From the NCBI GenBank assembly GCA_007116995.1, contig SKHL01000079.1:1-7330 (forward strand): 7,330 nt of DNA, read 5' to 3'. Positions 1 through 5,721 of this stretch are shown one piece after another. The notes below the pieces were generated by a model. The model was not told the DNA's origin, did no database searches, and saw nothing but the letters and a program-made list of their open reading frames with translations. The stretch is from Limnochordia bacterium (lineage in GTDB: Bacteria > Bacillota > Limnochordia > Darwinibacteriales > DTU012). A program made the translations under genes and the position numbers. The first letter of the stretch is position 1. Each line of letters begins with the position of its first letter.

Positions 1-408
1 GGAGCAGATGACTATATCACCAAACCCTTTAGCCCTAAAGAGTTAGTCGCTCGAGTTAAGGCTGTATTACGACGCACAGATTACGGAAGTCACGAGATAG
101 TGTTCAGTTCTGACGGTTCAATACAGCTAGATCCTCGCAAGCACCTAGCTGTATTAAACAATCATATTTTACCCTTAACACCCACTGAGTATAAACTGCT
201 TCATCTTTTCGTCTCCAATTCTGAACGGGTTTTTACTCGAACAGAGTTGTCGGAACGACTTTTTGGTTGGGATTATCAAGGTTATGAAGAAACAATCTAT
301 GTTCACGTTAAAAATCTACGGCAAAAGATCAGAAAGCACAGTCCGATTAGTTATATAACAACAGTTTATGGTGTTGGATATCGATGGGATGACGATCATG
401 CTAACTAG
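1..408 (+). CDS. OmpR/PhoB-family response regulator, C-terminal part (5' truncated by window)
   Basis: The reading frame is open from base 1 and ends at TAG 406-408, giving 135 visible codons. The first residues (GADDYITKPFSPKELVARV) are the end of a receiver domain: the conserved Lys of the T-K-P-F motif, with its cis-Pro, is present, but the phosphoacceptor Asp lies upstream of the window. A short linker leads to a complete winged-helix OmpR-type DNA-binding domain from about visible residue 40, with the family features LTPTEYKLL, the recognition-helix segment ETIYVHVKNLRQKI and the wing YITTVYGVGYRW. It should be a cytoplasmic transcription factor phosphorylated by the kinase encoded just downstream, whose start overlaps its last codons. 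The domain type is BaeR/PhoP-like, but target genes cannot be told from the sequence. The GTG at position 100 is internal and is not a credible start. Confidence 0.95.
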   Translation, partial: GADDYITKPFSPKELVARVKAVLRRTDYGSHEIVFSSDGSIQLDPRKHLAVLNNHILPLTPTEYKLLHLFVSNSERVFTRTELSERLFGWDYQGYEETIYVHVKNLRQKIRKHSPISYITTVYGVGYRWDDDHAN

Positions 409-1792
409 CTTGAGATTGGGTAAGATTGGATGGAAGATTACAGCCATATTATTGCTTATCGCTTTATTAACCATTGGCTTGGTAAGCGGGATCGTGAATT
501 ATGCTTTAGACTCCCAGTTTATGGCATATTTATACAGATCAGAGGACGAACGAAACCTACAGGTAATTTATAGTATTGAGGCATTGTTTCAAGATACCGG
601 AAGCTGGACTGATGTCCAGATGCAAATCCAGAATCTGTCCCTGATGATGGGGCGCGCTGTTCAAGTGTATGATCTAGAAGGACGATTGATGATAGATACC
701 CGTCGCGGTCGTCATATACAGACTCCCATGCGTTATCATCGAGGAATGGGTAATATGGAAATTTCGGAAGATGCTCATCAAACAAGAGGTCAGATATTTA
801 ATAATGGAGAACAAGTTGGATCGGTGATAGTGACTTCACTAAGTGGTACCCAAGGGGTTTATACGAAAGAAGATATTCTGTTTCGCGATACAATCAATGC
901 TAGTGTGACAATAGCTGGGTTGATCGCTACATTATTTGCTATAGCCCTTAGCGTTTTTATTTCATCTCGATTTATCGTCCCAGTCAAACAATTAATTCTT
1001 GCTACGAAGGCCATTGGTCAAGGTGATCCCAGCCAACGTGTAGAAATACATGGGAACGATGAACTGACCTGGCTGGGACAGGCCCTTAACGAGATGGCCG
1101 AGAATGTAGAACGCCTAGAGACGTTACGAAAAAAAACGACTGCCGATATATCCCATGAACTACGAACTCCACTGACATCGATTAATGGGTATATCGAAGC
1201 CATGAAAGATGGTGTACTGGAACCCTCACCGGAGAATTGGATAATAGTAGAGAAAGAAGTACAGCGTTTATCCCGATTAGTACGGGACTTACAGGATCTA
1301 GCCAAGGCAGAATCCCCTGTCTGGAACAAAGAAGAAATAGAGATAAATGGACTAATAAAAGAAATTACCAAAGGACTCCAACCACTGTTAGCTGAGAAGA
1401 ATATCCAAATTCGTTTACAATTAGATTGTCATTTAGTTGTACATGGTAATCAATCATCTCTAGAACGAGTGTTATATAATCTATTAGATAATGGGTTGAC
1501 CTATACTTTACCAGGTGGAGAGATACGAGTAAGCACAGTTGATCTAGATGGACGGATACAGATTGAAGTAGCCGATACTGGGATAGGTATTTCGGCGGAG
1601 GATATACCTTATGTTTTTGAACGTTTTTATCGTTCGGATCAATCTAGAACACGACAAACAGGTGGAACCGGAATCGGCCTAGCCATTGCGAAGGAGGTCA
1701 TTCAGTCCCACCTAGGAACGATTACTGTAGAGAGCGAACTAACTAAAGGGACTACATTTCGGATTACTCTGCCCGCTCAAAGGAGACGTTAA
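398..1792 (+). CDS. Membrane sensor histidine kinase (HAMP-HisKA-HATPase_c), partner of the upstream response regulator
   Basis: This is a complete class I sensor kinase of 464 residues from ATG 398. Segments in order: TM1 about 12-34; an extracytoplasmic sensor region about 36-163; TM2 about 167-190; HAMP about 191-242; a HisKA dimerisation domain with H-box ISHELRTPLTSI (phosphoacceptor His253); and a HATPase_c domain with N-box NLLDN (Asn361, Asn365), G1 box DTGIG (393-397), F-box FERFYR (408-413) and G2 box GGTGIGLAI (422-430). All catalytic motifs are intact. The sensor region has a Met/His-rich stretch near 106-127. The gene overlaps the response-regulator gene by 11 bp, which implies co-transcription and translational coupling. 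ATG 398 has a GGGATGA purine stretch about 6 nt upstream; in-frame ATGs at 389 and 368 are possible but give longer overlaps and weaker sites. The stimulus is unknown; the layout resembles BaeS/PhoR/ResE kinases. Confidence 0.93.
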   Translation: MLTSLRLGKIGWKITAILLLIALLTIGLVSGIVNYALDSQFMAYLYRSEDERNLQVIYSIEALFQDTGSWTDVQMQIQNLSLMMGRAVQVYDLEGRLMIDTRRGRHIQTPMRYHRGMGNMEISEDAHQTRGQIFNNGEQVGSVIVTSLSGTQGVYTKEDILFRDTINASVTIAGLIATLFAIALSVFISSRFIVPVKQLILATKAIGQGDPSQRVEIHGNDELTWLGQALNEMAENVERLETLRKKTTADISHELRTPLTSINGYIEAMKDGVLEPSPENWIIVEKEVQRLSRLVRDLQDLAKAESPVWNKEEIEINGLIKEITKGLQPLLAEKNIQIRLQLDCHLVVHGNQSSLERVLYNLLDNGLTYTLPGGEIRVSTVDLDGRIQIEVADTGIGISAEDIPYVFERFYRSDQSRTRQTGGTGIGLAIAKEVIQSHLGTITVESELTKGTTFRITLPAQRRR

Positions 1793-2483
1793 GGACATTC
1801 CCCCATTTGTCTAGGGTGGTTTTCATCTGTTGCTTAAAGTCTCCCAAACTCATGATCTGAGATATACTAGCCATATTAGTAAACATGTCATAGATTCCTA
1901 GGGCATCATCATAGGACTGTTCTAGCTTTGTTATTTTCTCAGTTAAAAGTCTGTTCTCTTCCTTAAGCTCCAAGATGACCTCTTCTAATTGTTTGGCTTC
2001 TCCTTGGGTTGAGGTATTTTCTTGGTATCCATTAGCTAGTTCTACTAAGGAATTAACAATACTTTTTGTGCTTGGCGCTTTGATTTGATTCTCTAGATTA
2101 TCTAGGCGTTTATGCAGTTGAGCCATATACTCAGGGAGCCCTTGAAATGCCTCGACCAGATCAGTATCAAGTCTGAAATCTCGTTTCGCTTTCGGAGTTA
2201 ACTTTTTTGTTTGAGCCTGAGGTTCTTTTTTTTCAGTGGCAACAGGTCCTTCATCCTCGGTATGTTCTTTTCGCAAAACGTTATAATAGAGCATGCCAAC
2301 AGCTGCTTCGCTACGATGAGGTAACAGCTTAGAGACTTGGCGAAAACACTCCGTTAAAGGTATCCCATCTTGCTTAGCTAGACACACCTGTTCCCATACT
2401 AGATTTTTTTCTTGAGCTGACCAGTTTCTACCAGAGCTAGAGTTCTTTTCTCGATCATCCATTGTCTCCATAGTATCTGCCAT
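1764..2483 (-). CDS. RsfA/YlbO-like protein: Myb/SANT-like DNA-binding domain plus long coiled coil
   Basis: The 239-residue protein starts at ATG 2483, supported by a strong Shine-Dalgarno GGAGGAGGG (2492-2500) 8 nt upstream. Residues about 20-72 look like a Myb/SANT three-helix domain: Trp21, Trp30, a middle helix around Phe47, then HRSEAAVGMLYYNVLRK (56-72). This matches the shape of RsfA-family proteins (R-T/S-x-x-A-x-G-f-x-W-N-x-V-R-K), with the usual last Trp replaced by Tyr66/Tyr67. A charged linker (73-103) follows, then a mostly helical region with a short coiled coil (about 115-135) and a heptad-rich coiled coil (about 160-196, LEEVILELKEENRLLTEKIT), and a 40-residue tail. RsfA of Bacillus is a forespore regulator; a DNA-binding role here is inferred from that resemblance. 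The protein is soluble, with no signal peptide or membrane helix. It is divergent from purB and convergent with the kinase gene, overlapping its last 29 bp. The exact function is unknown. Confidence 0.8.
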   Translation of the reverse strand: MADTMETMDDREKNSSSGRNWSAQEKNLVWEQVCLAKQDGIPLTECFRQVSKLLPHRSEAAVGMLYYNVLRKEHTEDEGPVATEKKEPQAQTKKLTPKAKRDFRLDTDLVEAFQGLPEYMAQLHKRLDNLENQIKAPSTKSIVNSLVELANGYQENTSTQGEAKQLEEVILELKEENRLLTEKITKLEQSYDDALGIYDMFTNMASISQIMSLGDFKQQMKTTLDKWGNVLNVSFERAE

Positions 2484-2491
2484 ACTACAAT

Positions 2492-2500
2492 CCCTCCTCC
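2492..2500 (-). promoter_or_regulatory. Ribosome binding site of the Myb-like gene
   Basis: On the minus strand this reads GGAGGAGGG, ending 8 nt before ATG 2483. It selects this ATG over the in-frame Met5 and Met8 codons, which have no comparable upstream site. The site overlaps a 10-bp perfect palindrome CTCCTAGGAG (2497-2506). Confidence 0.8.
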
Positions 2501-2564
2501 TAGGAGTATTTTGGTGCTTCCTAGAGCAATATATGTGAATAGTATAACCTGGCTATGCTGGAAT

Positions 2565-2580
2565 ATTCCCCACGGGGAAT
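2565..2580. promoter_or_regulatory. Candidate operator: perfect inverted repeat ATTCCCC-AC-GGGGAAT
   Basis: Two perfect 7-bp arms (2565-2571 and 2574-2580) are separated by 2 bp. After one mismatch the symmetry continues for 2 bp on each side (AA 2562-2563, TT 2582-2583). The short centre makes an RNA hairpin unlikely and suits a dimeric DNA-binding protein. No T-tract follows, so it is not a terminator. It lies 42 bp before the purB start and 81 bp before the Myb-like start. The binding protein is unknown; the Myb-like protein is one candidate by position only. Confidence 0.45.
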
Positions 2581-2607
2581 TTTGTAGAGTTTCAATAATA
2601 AATAGAT

Positions 2608-2614
2608 GGAAGGA
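2608..2614 (+). promoter_or_regulatory. Ribosome binding site of purB
   Basis: The purine run GGAAGGAG (2608-2615 region) ends about 8 nt before ATG 2623 and fixes this start. The resulting N-terminus (MGIFNNISPLDHRY) fits the usual PurB beginning, where a short segment leads into S-P-L-D-x-R-Y. Confidence 0.75.
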
Positions 2615-2622
2615 GAAGGAAA

Positions 2623-4014
2623 ATGGGTATATTCAACAATATCAGTCCACTAGATCACCGTTACAGAGTATCTGAGCCAAAAATATGGGAAGAACTAGCT
2701 GATATTCTATCGGAAGAAGGATATCTGCAATATCAACTCCAAGTAGAAGGTGCACTTGTTCAAGCATTAGCCAACCGAGAAATGTGCGACAAGAGTATAG
2801 CGGAGGAAGTGAGTCAAGCATGTTTGGCTGTAACCTGTGCTGAGGTGCAGATTGAAGAGGAGATTACGAAACATAATGTGCGAGCTTTAGTTAACTGTAT
2901 CCGAGAAAAAGTGTCGAACGAGGCTAAGCCATTTGTTCATTTAACCGCCACTAGTGTGGACATTTTGGATACTGGACGAGCCTTGCAGATACGCGATATT
3001 ACCGAAAAACTAGTACTACCAAAGCTGAAAGAACTGATGGAGGTATGGATATCCATTGCTCGTCAAGAATCGGATACACCTCAAATTGGACGCACCCATG
3101 GTCAGCATGGTGTGCCTATTACATTCGGTTTCGCTATCAGTGAGTATGTATCTCGTTTGGGATCAAGGTTAATCCAAATACAGCAGGCTAAGGATAATCT
3201 ACGAGGTAAAATGGCTGGTGCAGTCGGGGCGTATAATGCTAGTTCCTTATTCTTCACCGATCCCATGAAGTTCGAACGGGAGGTATTATCATTACTTGGT
3301 TTAGAACCGGCCCAGCATTCGACGCAAATTGTTGAGCCTGAGTATATGACAGATCTATTACACAGTGTTGTCAGTACTTTTGGTGTCTTAGCCAATTTCG
3401 CAGATGATATTCGACATCTACAGCGAACAGAAATCGGAGAAGTTGGTGAAGAATTTAGCCTGGGACAAGTAGGATCTTCAACTATGCCCCATAAGCGCAA
3501 CCCTTGGAATTACGAGAATGTAAAAAGTATGTGGAAAGAATTTATGCCCCGGATGGTGACAGTGTATCTAGATCAGCTGTCTGAACATCAACGGGATTTA
3601 ACCAATTCTGCCTCAAGTCGCTTTATTACCGAGATTTTCGCTGCCTTATGCCTAACCACACAACGGTTGATCCGTATTACGAAAAAGCTAGCTGTAAATG
3701 AACAAAGGATGTTGGAGAATCTTAATATGCACGGGCAATTAATTGCAGCTGAGCCCATGTATATTATTCTGGCGTCTCTTGGTCATCCTGATGCCCATGA
3801 ATATGTGCGTAAATTAACACTGCGAGTAGAGCAAACGGGAAAATCGTTAGGGGAATTAGCTCAAACCGATGAGAGTATAATGCCATTTTTAGATAAAATG
3901 TCGGCACAGCAACGAGATATTATTCTAAACCCTGCTACATATCGAGGAGCAGCGAAAGAAAAAACCTTGACTATATGTGACTATTGGACGGCTAAACTTA
4001 AGGAGGGTATCTAA
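2623..4014 (+). CDS. purB: Adenylosuccinate lyase
   Basis: The 463-residue cytoplasmic enzyme belongs to the fumarase/aspartase superfamily. It catalyses two beta-eliminations that release fumarate: SAICAR to AICAR in the IMP pathway, and adenylosuccinate to AMP. Visible family features are SPLDHRY (8-14), KHNVRAL (83-89), the catalytic-His motif GRTHGQH (156-162, His159) and the superfamily signature GSSTMPHKRNP (284-294), whose flexible loop carries the catalytic Ser (Ser285 or Ser286). The C-terminal region closes with the expected lid domain, and the length is normal. GRTHGQHG rather than the RTHGVHA seen in Bacillus PurB suggests a different PurB subgroup. The superfamily includes argininosuccinate lyase, but the N-terminus and the adjoining purH support PurB. 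The gene ends 3 bp before purH and carries its ribosome binding site. Confidence 0.96.
   Translation: MGIFNNISPLDHRYRVSEPKIWEELADILSEEGYLQYQLQVEGALVQALANREMCDKSIAEEVSQACLAVTCAEVQIEEEITKHNVRALVNCIREKVSNEAKPFVHLTATSVDILDTGRALQIRDITEKLVLPKLKELMEVWISIARQESDTPQIGRTHGQHGVPITFGFAISEYVSRLGSRLIQIQQAKDNLRGKMAGAVGAYNASSLFFTDPMKFEREVLSLLGLEPAQHSTQIVEPEYMTDLLHSVVSTFGVLANFADDIRHLQRTEIGEVGEEFSLGQVGSSTMPHKRNPWNYENVKSMWKEFMPRMVTVYLDQLSEHQRDLTNSASSRFITEIFAALCLTTQRLIRITKKLAVNEQRMLENLNMHGQLIAAEPMYIILASLGHPDAHEYVRKLTLRVEQTGKSLGELAQTDESIMPFLDKMSAQQRDIILNPATYRGAAKEKTLTICDYWTAKLKEGI
4001..4007 (+). promoter_or_regulatory. Ribosome binding site of purH inside the purB 3' end
   Basis: AGGAGGG lies in the last codons of purB, 10 nt before ATG 4018. 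Ribosomes finishing purB (TAA 4012-4014) stop on top of this site, which favours coupled translation of the two enzymes. Confidence 0.8.
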
Positions 4015-4017
4015 AAA

Positions 4018-5526
4018 ATGAAGAGAGCCATCATTAGTGTATTTGATAAAGTCGGAGTTGTAGAGCTTGCTAAAGAGCTGGTTTCTCTAGAGTATGAGAT
4101 AATCTCTACAGGAGGAACACACCGTACCTTAACTGATAACGGAATTGAAGTCACCTATATCTCAGATATAACGGACTTTCCGGAGATTCTGGATGGACGG
4201 GTGAAAACCCTTCATCCTCGGATTCATGGAGGAATCTTGGCCAAGAATATACCGGAACACATTGAGCAACTGACTCAAGTTGGTGGTAGTCTCATTGATA
4301 TTGTTGTAGTTAACTTATATCCCTTTGAAGCAGTATCTCAAGATCCATCGGCTTCATTCGATGATATTCTTGAGAACATCGACATTGGTGGACCCACTTT
4401 ATTGCGGGCAGCTGCGAAAAACCATCCCCGTGTTACTGTACTTAGTGATCCTAGTGATTATGCTGAGGTTGCCGAGGAGTTAAAGACGGGTGCAGTTAGT
4501 TCTAGGGTGCGTCGCATTTTAGCGGCAAAAGCATTTTCTCATACGGCCTATTATGACACGCTAATCACTGAGTATTTACACAAGCCTACCTTCCCTCCAA
4601 AAATGACGATTGCTCTAGAGAAAACAGGGGAGCTTCGGTATGGAGAAAACCCTCACCAAGCGGGTGCCTTTTACAGGCAAAGCCCGATCAAAGGAGGTCT
4701 TGCTACGGCCGAGCAGCTTAATGGAAAGGAATTATCTTTCAATAATATTTACGATGGAGATGGTGCTTGGCAAATGGCTTCCTCTTTTCAGCAACCTTGT
4801 GTGGTAGCAGTTAAACACAATAACCCGTGTGGCCTTGGAGTAGCTGACACCTTAGTAGAAGCATACCAAAAAGCCTATGAGGGCGATCCTGTGTCTATAT
4901 TCGGGGGGATCATTGCTTGTAATAGAATATTAGATGACTCTACAGCGAAAGCTATGAGCAAGGTTTTTCTCGAAATCATTATTGCGCCTGATTTCACCCC
5001 GGATGCATTAGATATTCTCAAAAAGAAACCGAATCTACGTCTCTTAAAGTTAGCTCCTATGCTTAATCAGGGTGAAGATTGGAAAAAGGTTACTGGTGGG
5101 GTGTTAATGCAAGAGGGTAATACCGTAGACGTAATTGAAAAAACGATTAAAGTGGTGACAAATAGGCAGCCTTCAGAGGATGAATGGAAGGATCTCCGGT
5201 TTGCGTGGAAGATTGTGAAATATGTTAAGTCGAATGCCATAGTTTTATGCAAAGATAATCAGCTTATCGGTGTAGGAGCAGGTCAAATGAACCGGTTGCA
5301 GTCAGTTAAGCTAAGCACGGAGCAGGCAGGTGCGAAAGCGACTGGAGCAGCTCTTGGCTCAGATGCGTTTTTCCCCTTTGCTGATAACATTGAAGCTGCT
5401 GCTTCGGCCGGGGTTACAGCGATCATTCAGCCTGGTGGCTCCGTACGAGACAAAGAAGTGATTGACGCCTGTGATCAACATAATATCACCATGGTTTTTA
5501 CTGGATTTCGTCACTTTCGCCATTAA
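4018..5526 (+). CDS. purH: Bifunctional AICAR formyltransferase / IMP cyclohydrolase
   Basis: The 502-residue cytoplasmic enzyme carries out the last two steps of IMP synthesis: AICAR plus 10-formyltetrahydrofolate gives FAICAR, which is cyclised to IMP. The N-terminal IMP cyclohydrolase (MGS-like) domain covers about 1-190 and shows STGGT (30-34), DGRVKTLHP (59-67), NLYPF (99-103) and IDIGGPTLLRAAAKNH (121-136). The C-terminal formyltransferase domain shows RYGENPHQ (207-214), the catalytic Lys-His pair in VAVKHNNPCG (Lys266, His267), GDPVSIFGG (289-297) and QPGGSVRD (471-478). It ends in FTGFRHFRH, the usual PurH terminus. Length and motifs indicate an intact enzyme. It sits 3 bp behind purB, whose product AICAR is its substrate. 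No other pur gene follows, so the remaining pathway genes must lie elsewhere. Confidence 0.98.
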   Translation: MKRAIISVFDKVGVVELAKELVSLEYEIISTGGTHRTLTDNGIEVTYISDITDFPEILDGRVKTLHPRIHGGILAKNIPEHIEQLTQVGGSLIDIVVVNLYPFEAVSQDPSASFDDILENIDIGGPTLLRAAAKNHPRVTVLSDPSDYAEVAEELKTGAVSSRVRRILAAKAFSHTAYYDTLITEYLHKPTFPPKMTIALEKTGELRYGENPHQAGAFYRQSPIKGGLATAEQLNGKELSFNNIYDGDGAWQMASSFQQPCVVAVKHNNPCGLGVADTLVEAYQKAYEGDPVSIFGGIIACNRILDDSTAKAMSKVFLEIIIAPDFTPDALDILKKKPNLRLLKLAPMLNQGEDWKKVTGGVLMQEGNTVDVIEKTIKVVTNRQPSEDEWKDLRFAWKIVKYVKSNAIVLCKDNQLIGVGAGQMNRLQSVKLSTEQAGAKATGAALGSDAFFPFADNIEAAASAGVTAIIQPGGSVRDKEVIDACDQHNITMVFTGFRHFRH

Positions 5527-5560
5527 TAAATTAATTGAAACGAAAAAAAGGAATTTTGTG

Positions 5561-5581
5561 CTGTATACAGAATAGACTGTA
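5561..5581. repeat. Palindrome CTGTATACAG with a second CTGTA copy
   Basis: CTGTATACAG (5561-5570) is a perfect 10-bp palindrome. A further CTGTA at 5577-5581 can pair with TACAG (5566-5570) across a 6-nt loop. It lies 35 bp after the purH stop. It could be a weak RNA hairpin or a protein site with repeated half-sites, or chance; no promoter with proper spacing is evident around it. Confidence 0.3.
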
Positions 5582-5600
5582 CGAAATACCCAAAACAAGT

Positions 5601-5626
5601 TTCTGCCGGAAATAGCTCCGGCAGAA
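5601..5626. repeat. Strong 10-bp hairpin TTCTGCCGGA / TCCGGCAGAA after purH
   Basis: Perfect 10-bp arms (5601-5610 and 5617-5626) surround a 6-nt AATAGC loop. On the plus strand it is followed by CCACATGATG, with no T-tract, so it is not a standard terminator for purH. On the minus strand the next bases are ACTTGTTTTGG, a poor but T-containing tail, so it might end rqcH transcription. A related TTCTGCC occurs again at 5684-5690. It could also be a REP-like intergenic repeat, which a single copy cannot show. Confidence 0.65.
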
Positions 5627-5698
5627 CCACATGATGGGCAGGGGGTAGGCGTAGACGGCCTGGGGAAGGTGAACTTGCTTATTTTCTGCCAGAAATTT

Positions 5699-5721
5699 AA
5701 GGCCGTTATGGCCTTTTTTTT
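5699..5721 (+). terminator. Intrinsic terminator after purH
   Basis: The stem AAGGCC/GGCCTT (5699-5704 and 5710-5715) has a 5-nt GTTAT loop and runs into an uninterrupted run of eight T (5714-5721). It should end plus-strand transcription of the purB-purH operon about 170 nt after the purH stop. It overlaps the last codons of the opposing rqcH gene, whose stop codon (5706-5708) lies in the hairpin loop. Confidence 0.8.

Larger units (their letters stand above)
2484..2622. promoter_or_regulatory. Divergent promoter region between the Myb-like gene and purB
   Basis: This 139-bp AT-rich spacer must hold the promoters of both divergent genes. A sequence around 2541-2548 can be read as a -10 box on either strand: TATAAC (2543-2548) toward purB and TATACT (complement of 2541-2546) toward the Myb-like gene. 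Neither has a good -35 box at 16-18 bp, so both assignments are weak. An inverted repeat at 2565-2580 lies just downstream of the forward -10 candidate and at the -35 distance of the reverse one, where a bound protein could affect both genes. I see no purine riboswitch or clear Bacillus-type PurBox. Confidence 0.4.
5596..5721 (+). ncRNA. Possible structured RNA / long structured 3' UTR of purH
   Basis: Besides the hairpin at 5601-5626, several segments can pair: CAAGTT (5596-5601) with AACTTG (5672-5677); AGGC (5647-5650) with GCCT (5658-5661); GGCAG (5637-5641) with CTGCC (5686-5690); and ACGGCC (5655-5660) with GGCCGT (5701-5706). The last would compete with the terminator stem at 5699-5715. 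The base composition is unusually G-rich (5636-5670) compared with the AT-rich flanks. This could be an attenuator-like or small RNA, or just the 3' UTR of the purBH mRNA. It matches no riboswitch or ncRNA family I recognise, and these pairings were found by eye. Confidence 0.3.

Noticed and set aside
368..397. Earlier kinase starts at ATG 368 or 389
   Set aside because: They add residues that are just the overlapping response-regulator end in another frame, and their upstream sequences are poorer ribosome binding sites than that of ATG 398; ATG 389 stays possible.
519..1371. Minus-strand open frames inside the kinase gene (519-785, 1018-1371)
   Set aside because: They are shadows of a well-supported gene, with low-complexity, unfamiliar translations and no ribosome binding sites.
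2497..2506. CTCCTAGGAG palindrome as an operator or SD-sequestering hairpin
   Set aside because: It has no loop, so cannot fold as a hairpin, and its symmetry is largely explained by the AGGAGG ribosome binding site of the Myb-like gene.
3102..3500. Minus-strand open frame inside purB
   Set aside because: It lies wholly within conserved purB coding sequence, with no recognisable protein and no start signal.
5067..5598. Minus-strand open frames over the purH 3' end (5067-5252, 5359-5598)
   Set aside because: They overlap conserved purH sequence and their translations show no known domain; the second runs through the palindrome region without a ribosome binding site.
5601..5690. MITE or insertion-sequence remnant bounded by TTCTGCC copies
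   Set aside because: The copies are only partly similar, there is no target-site duplication or transposase fragment, and one copy belongs to a simple hairpin.
5601..5721. ZTP (pfl) riboswitch or another known riboswitch after purH
   Set aside because: The CGGCCTGGGG segment loosely recalls the 3' part of the ZTP motif, but the 5' conserved half is not found, the region follows purH rather than leading a gene, and no plus-strand gene follows.
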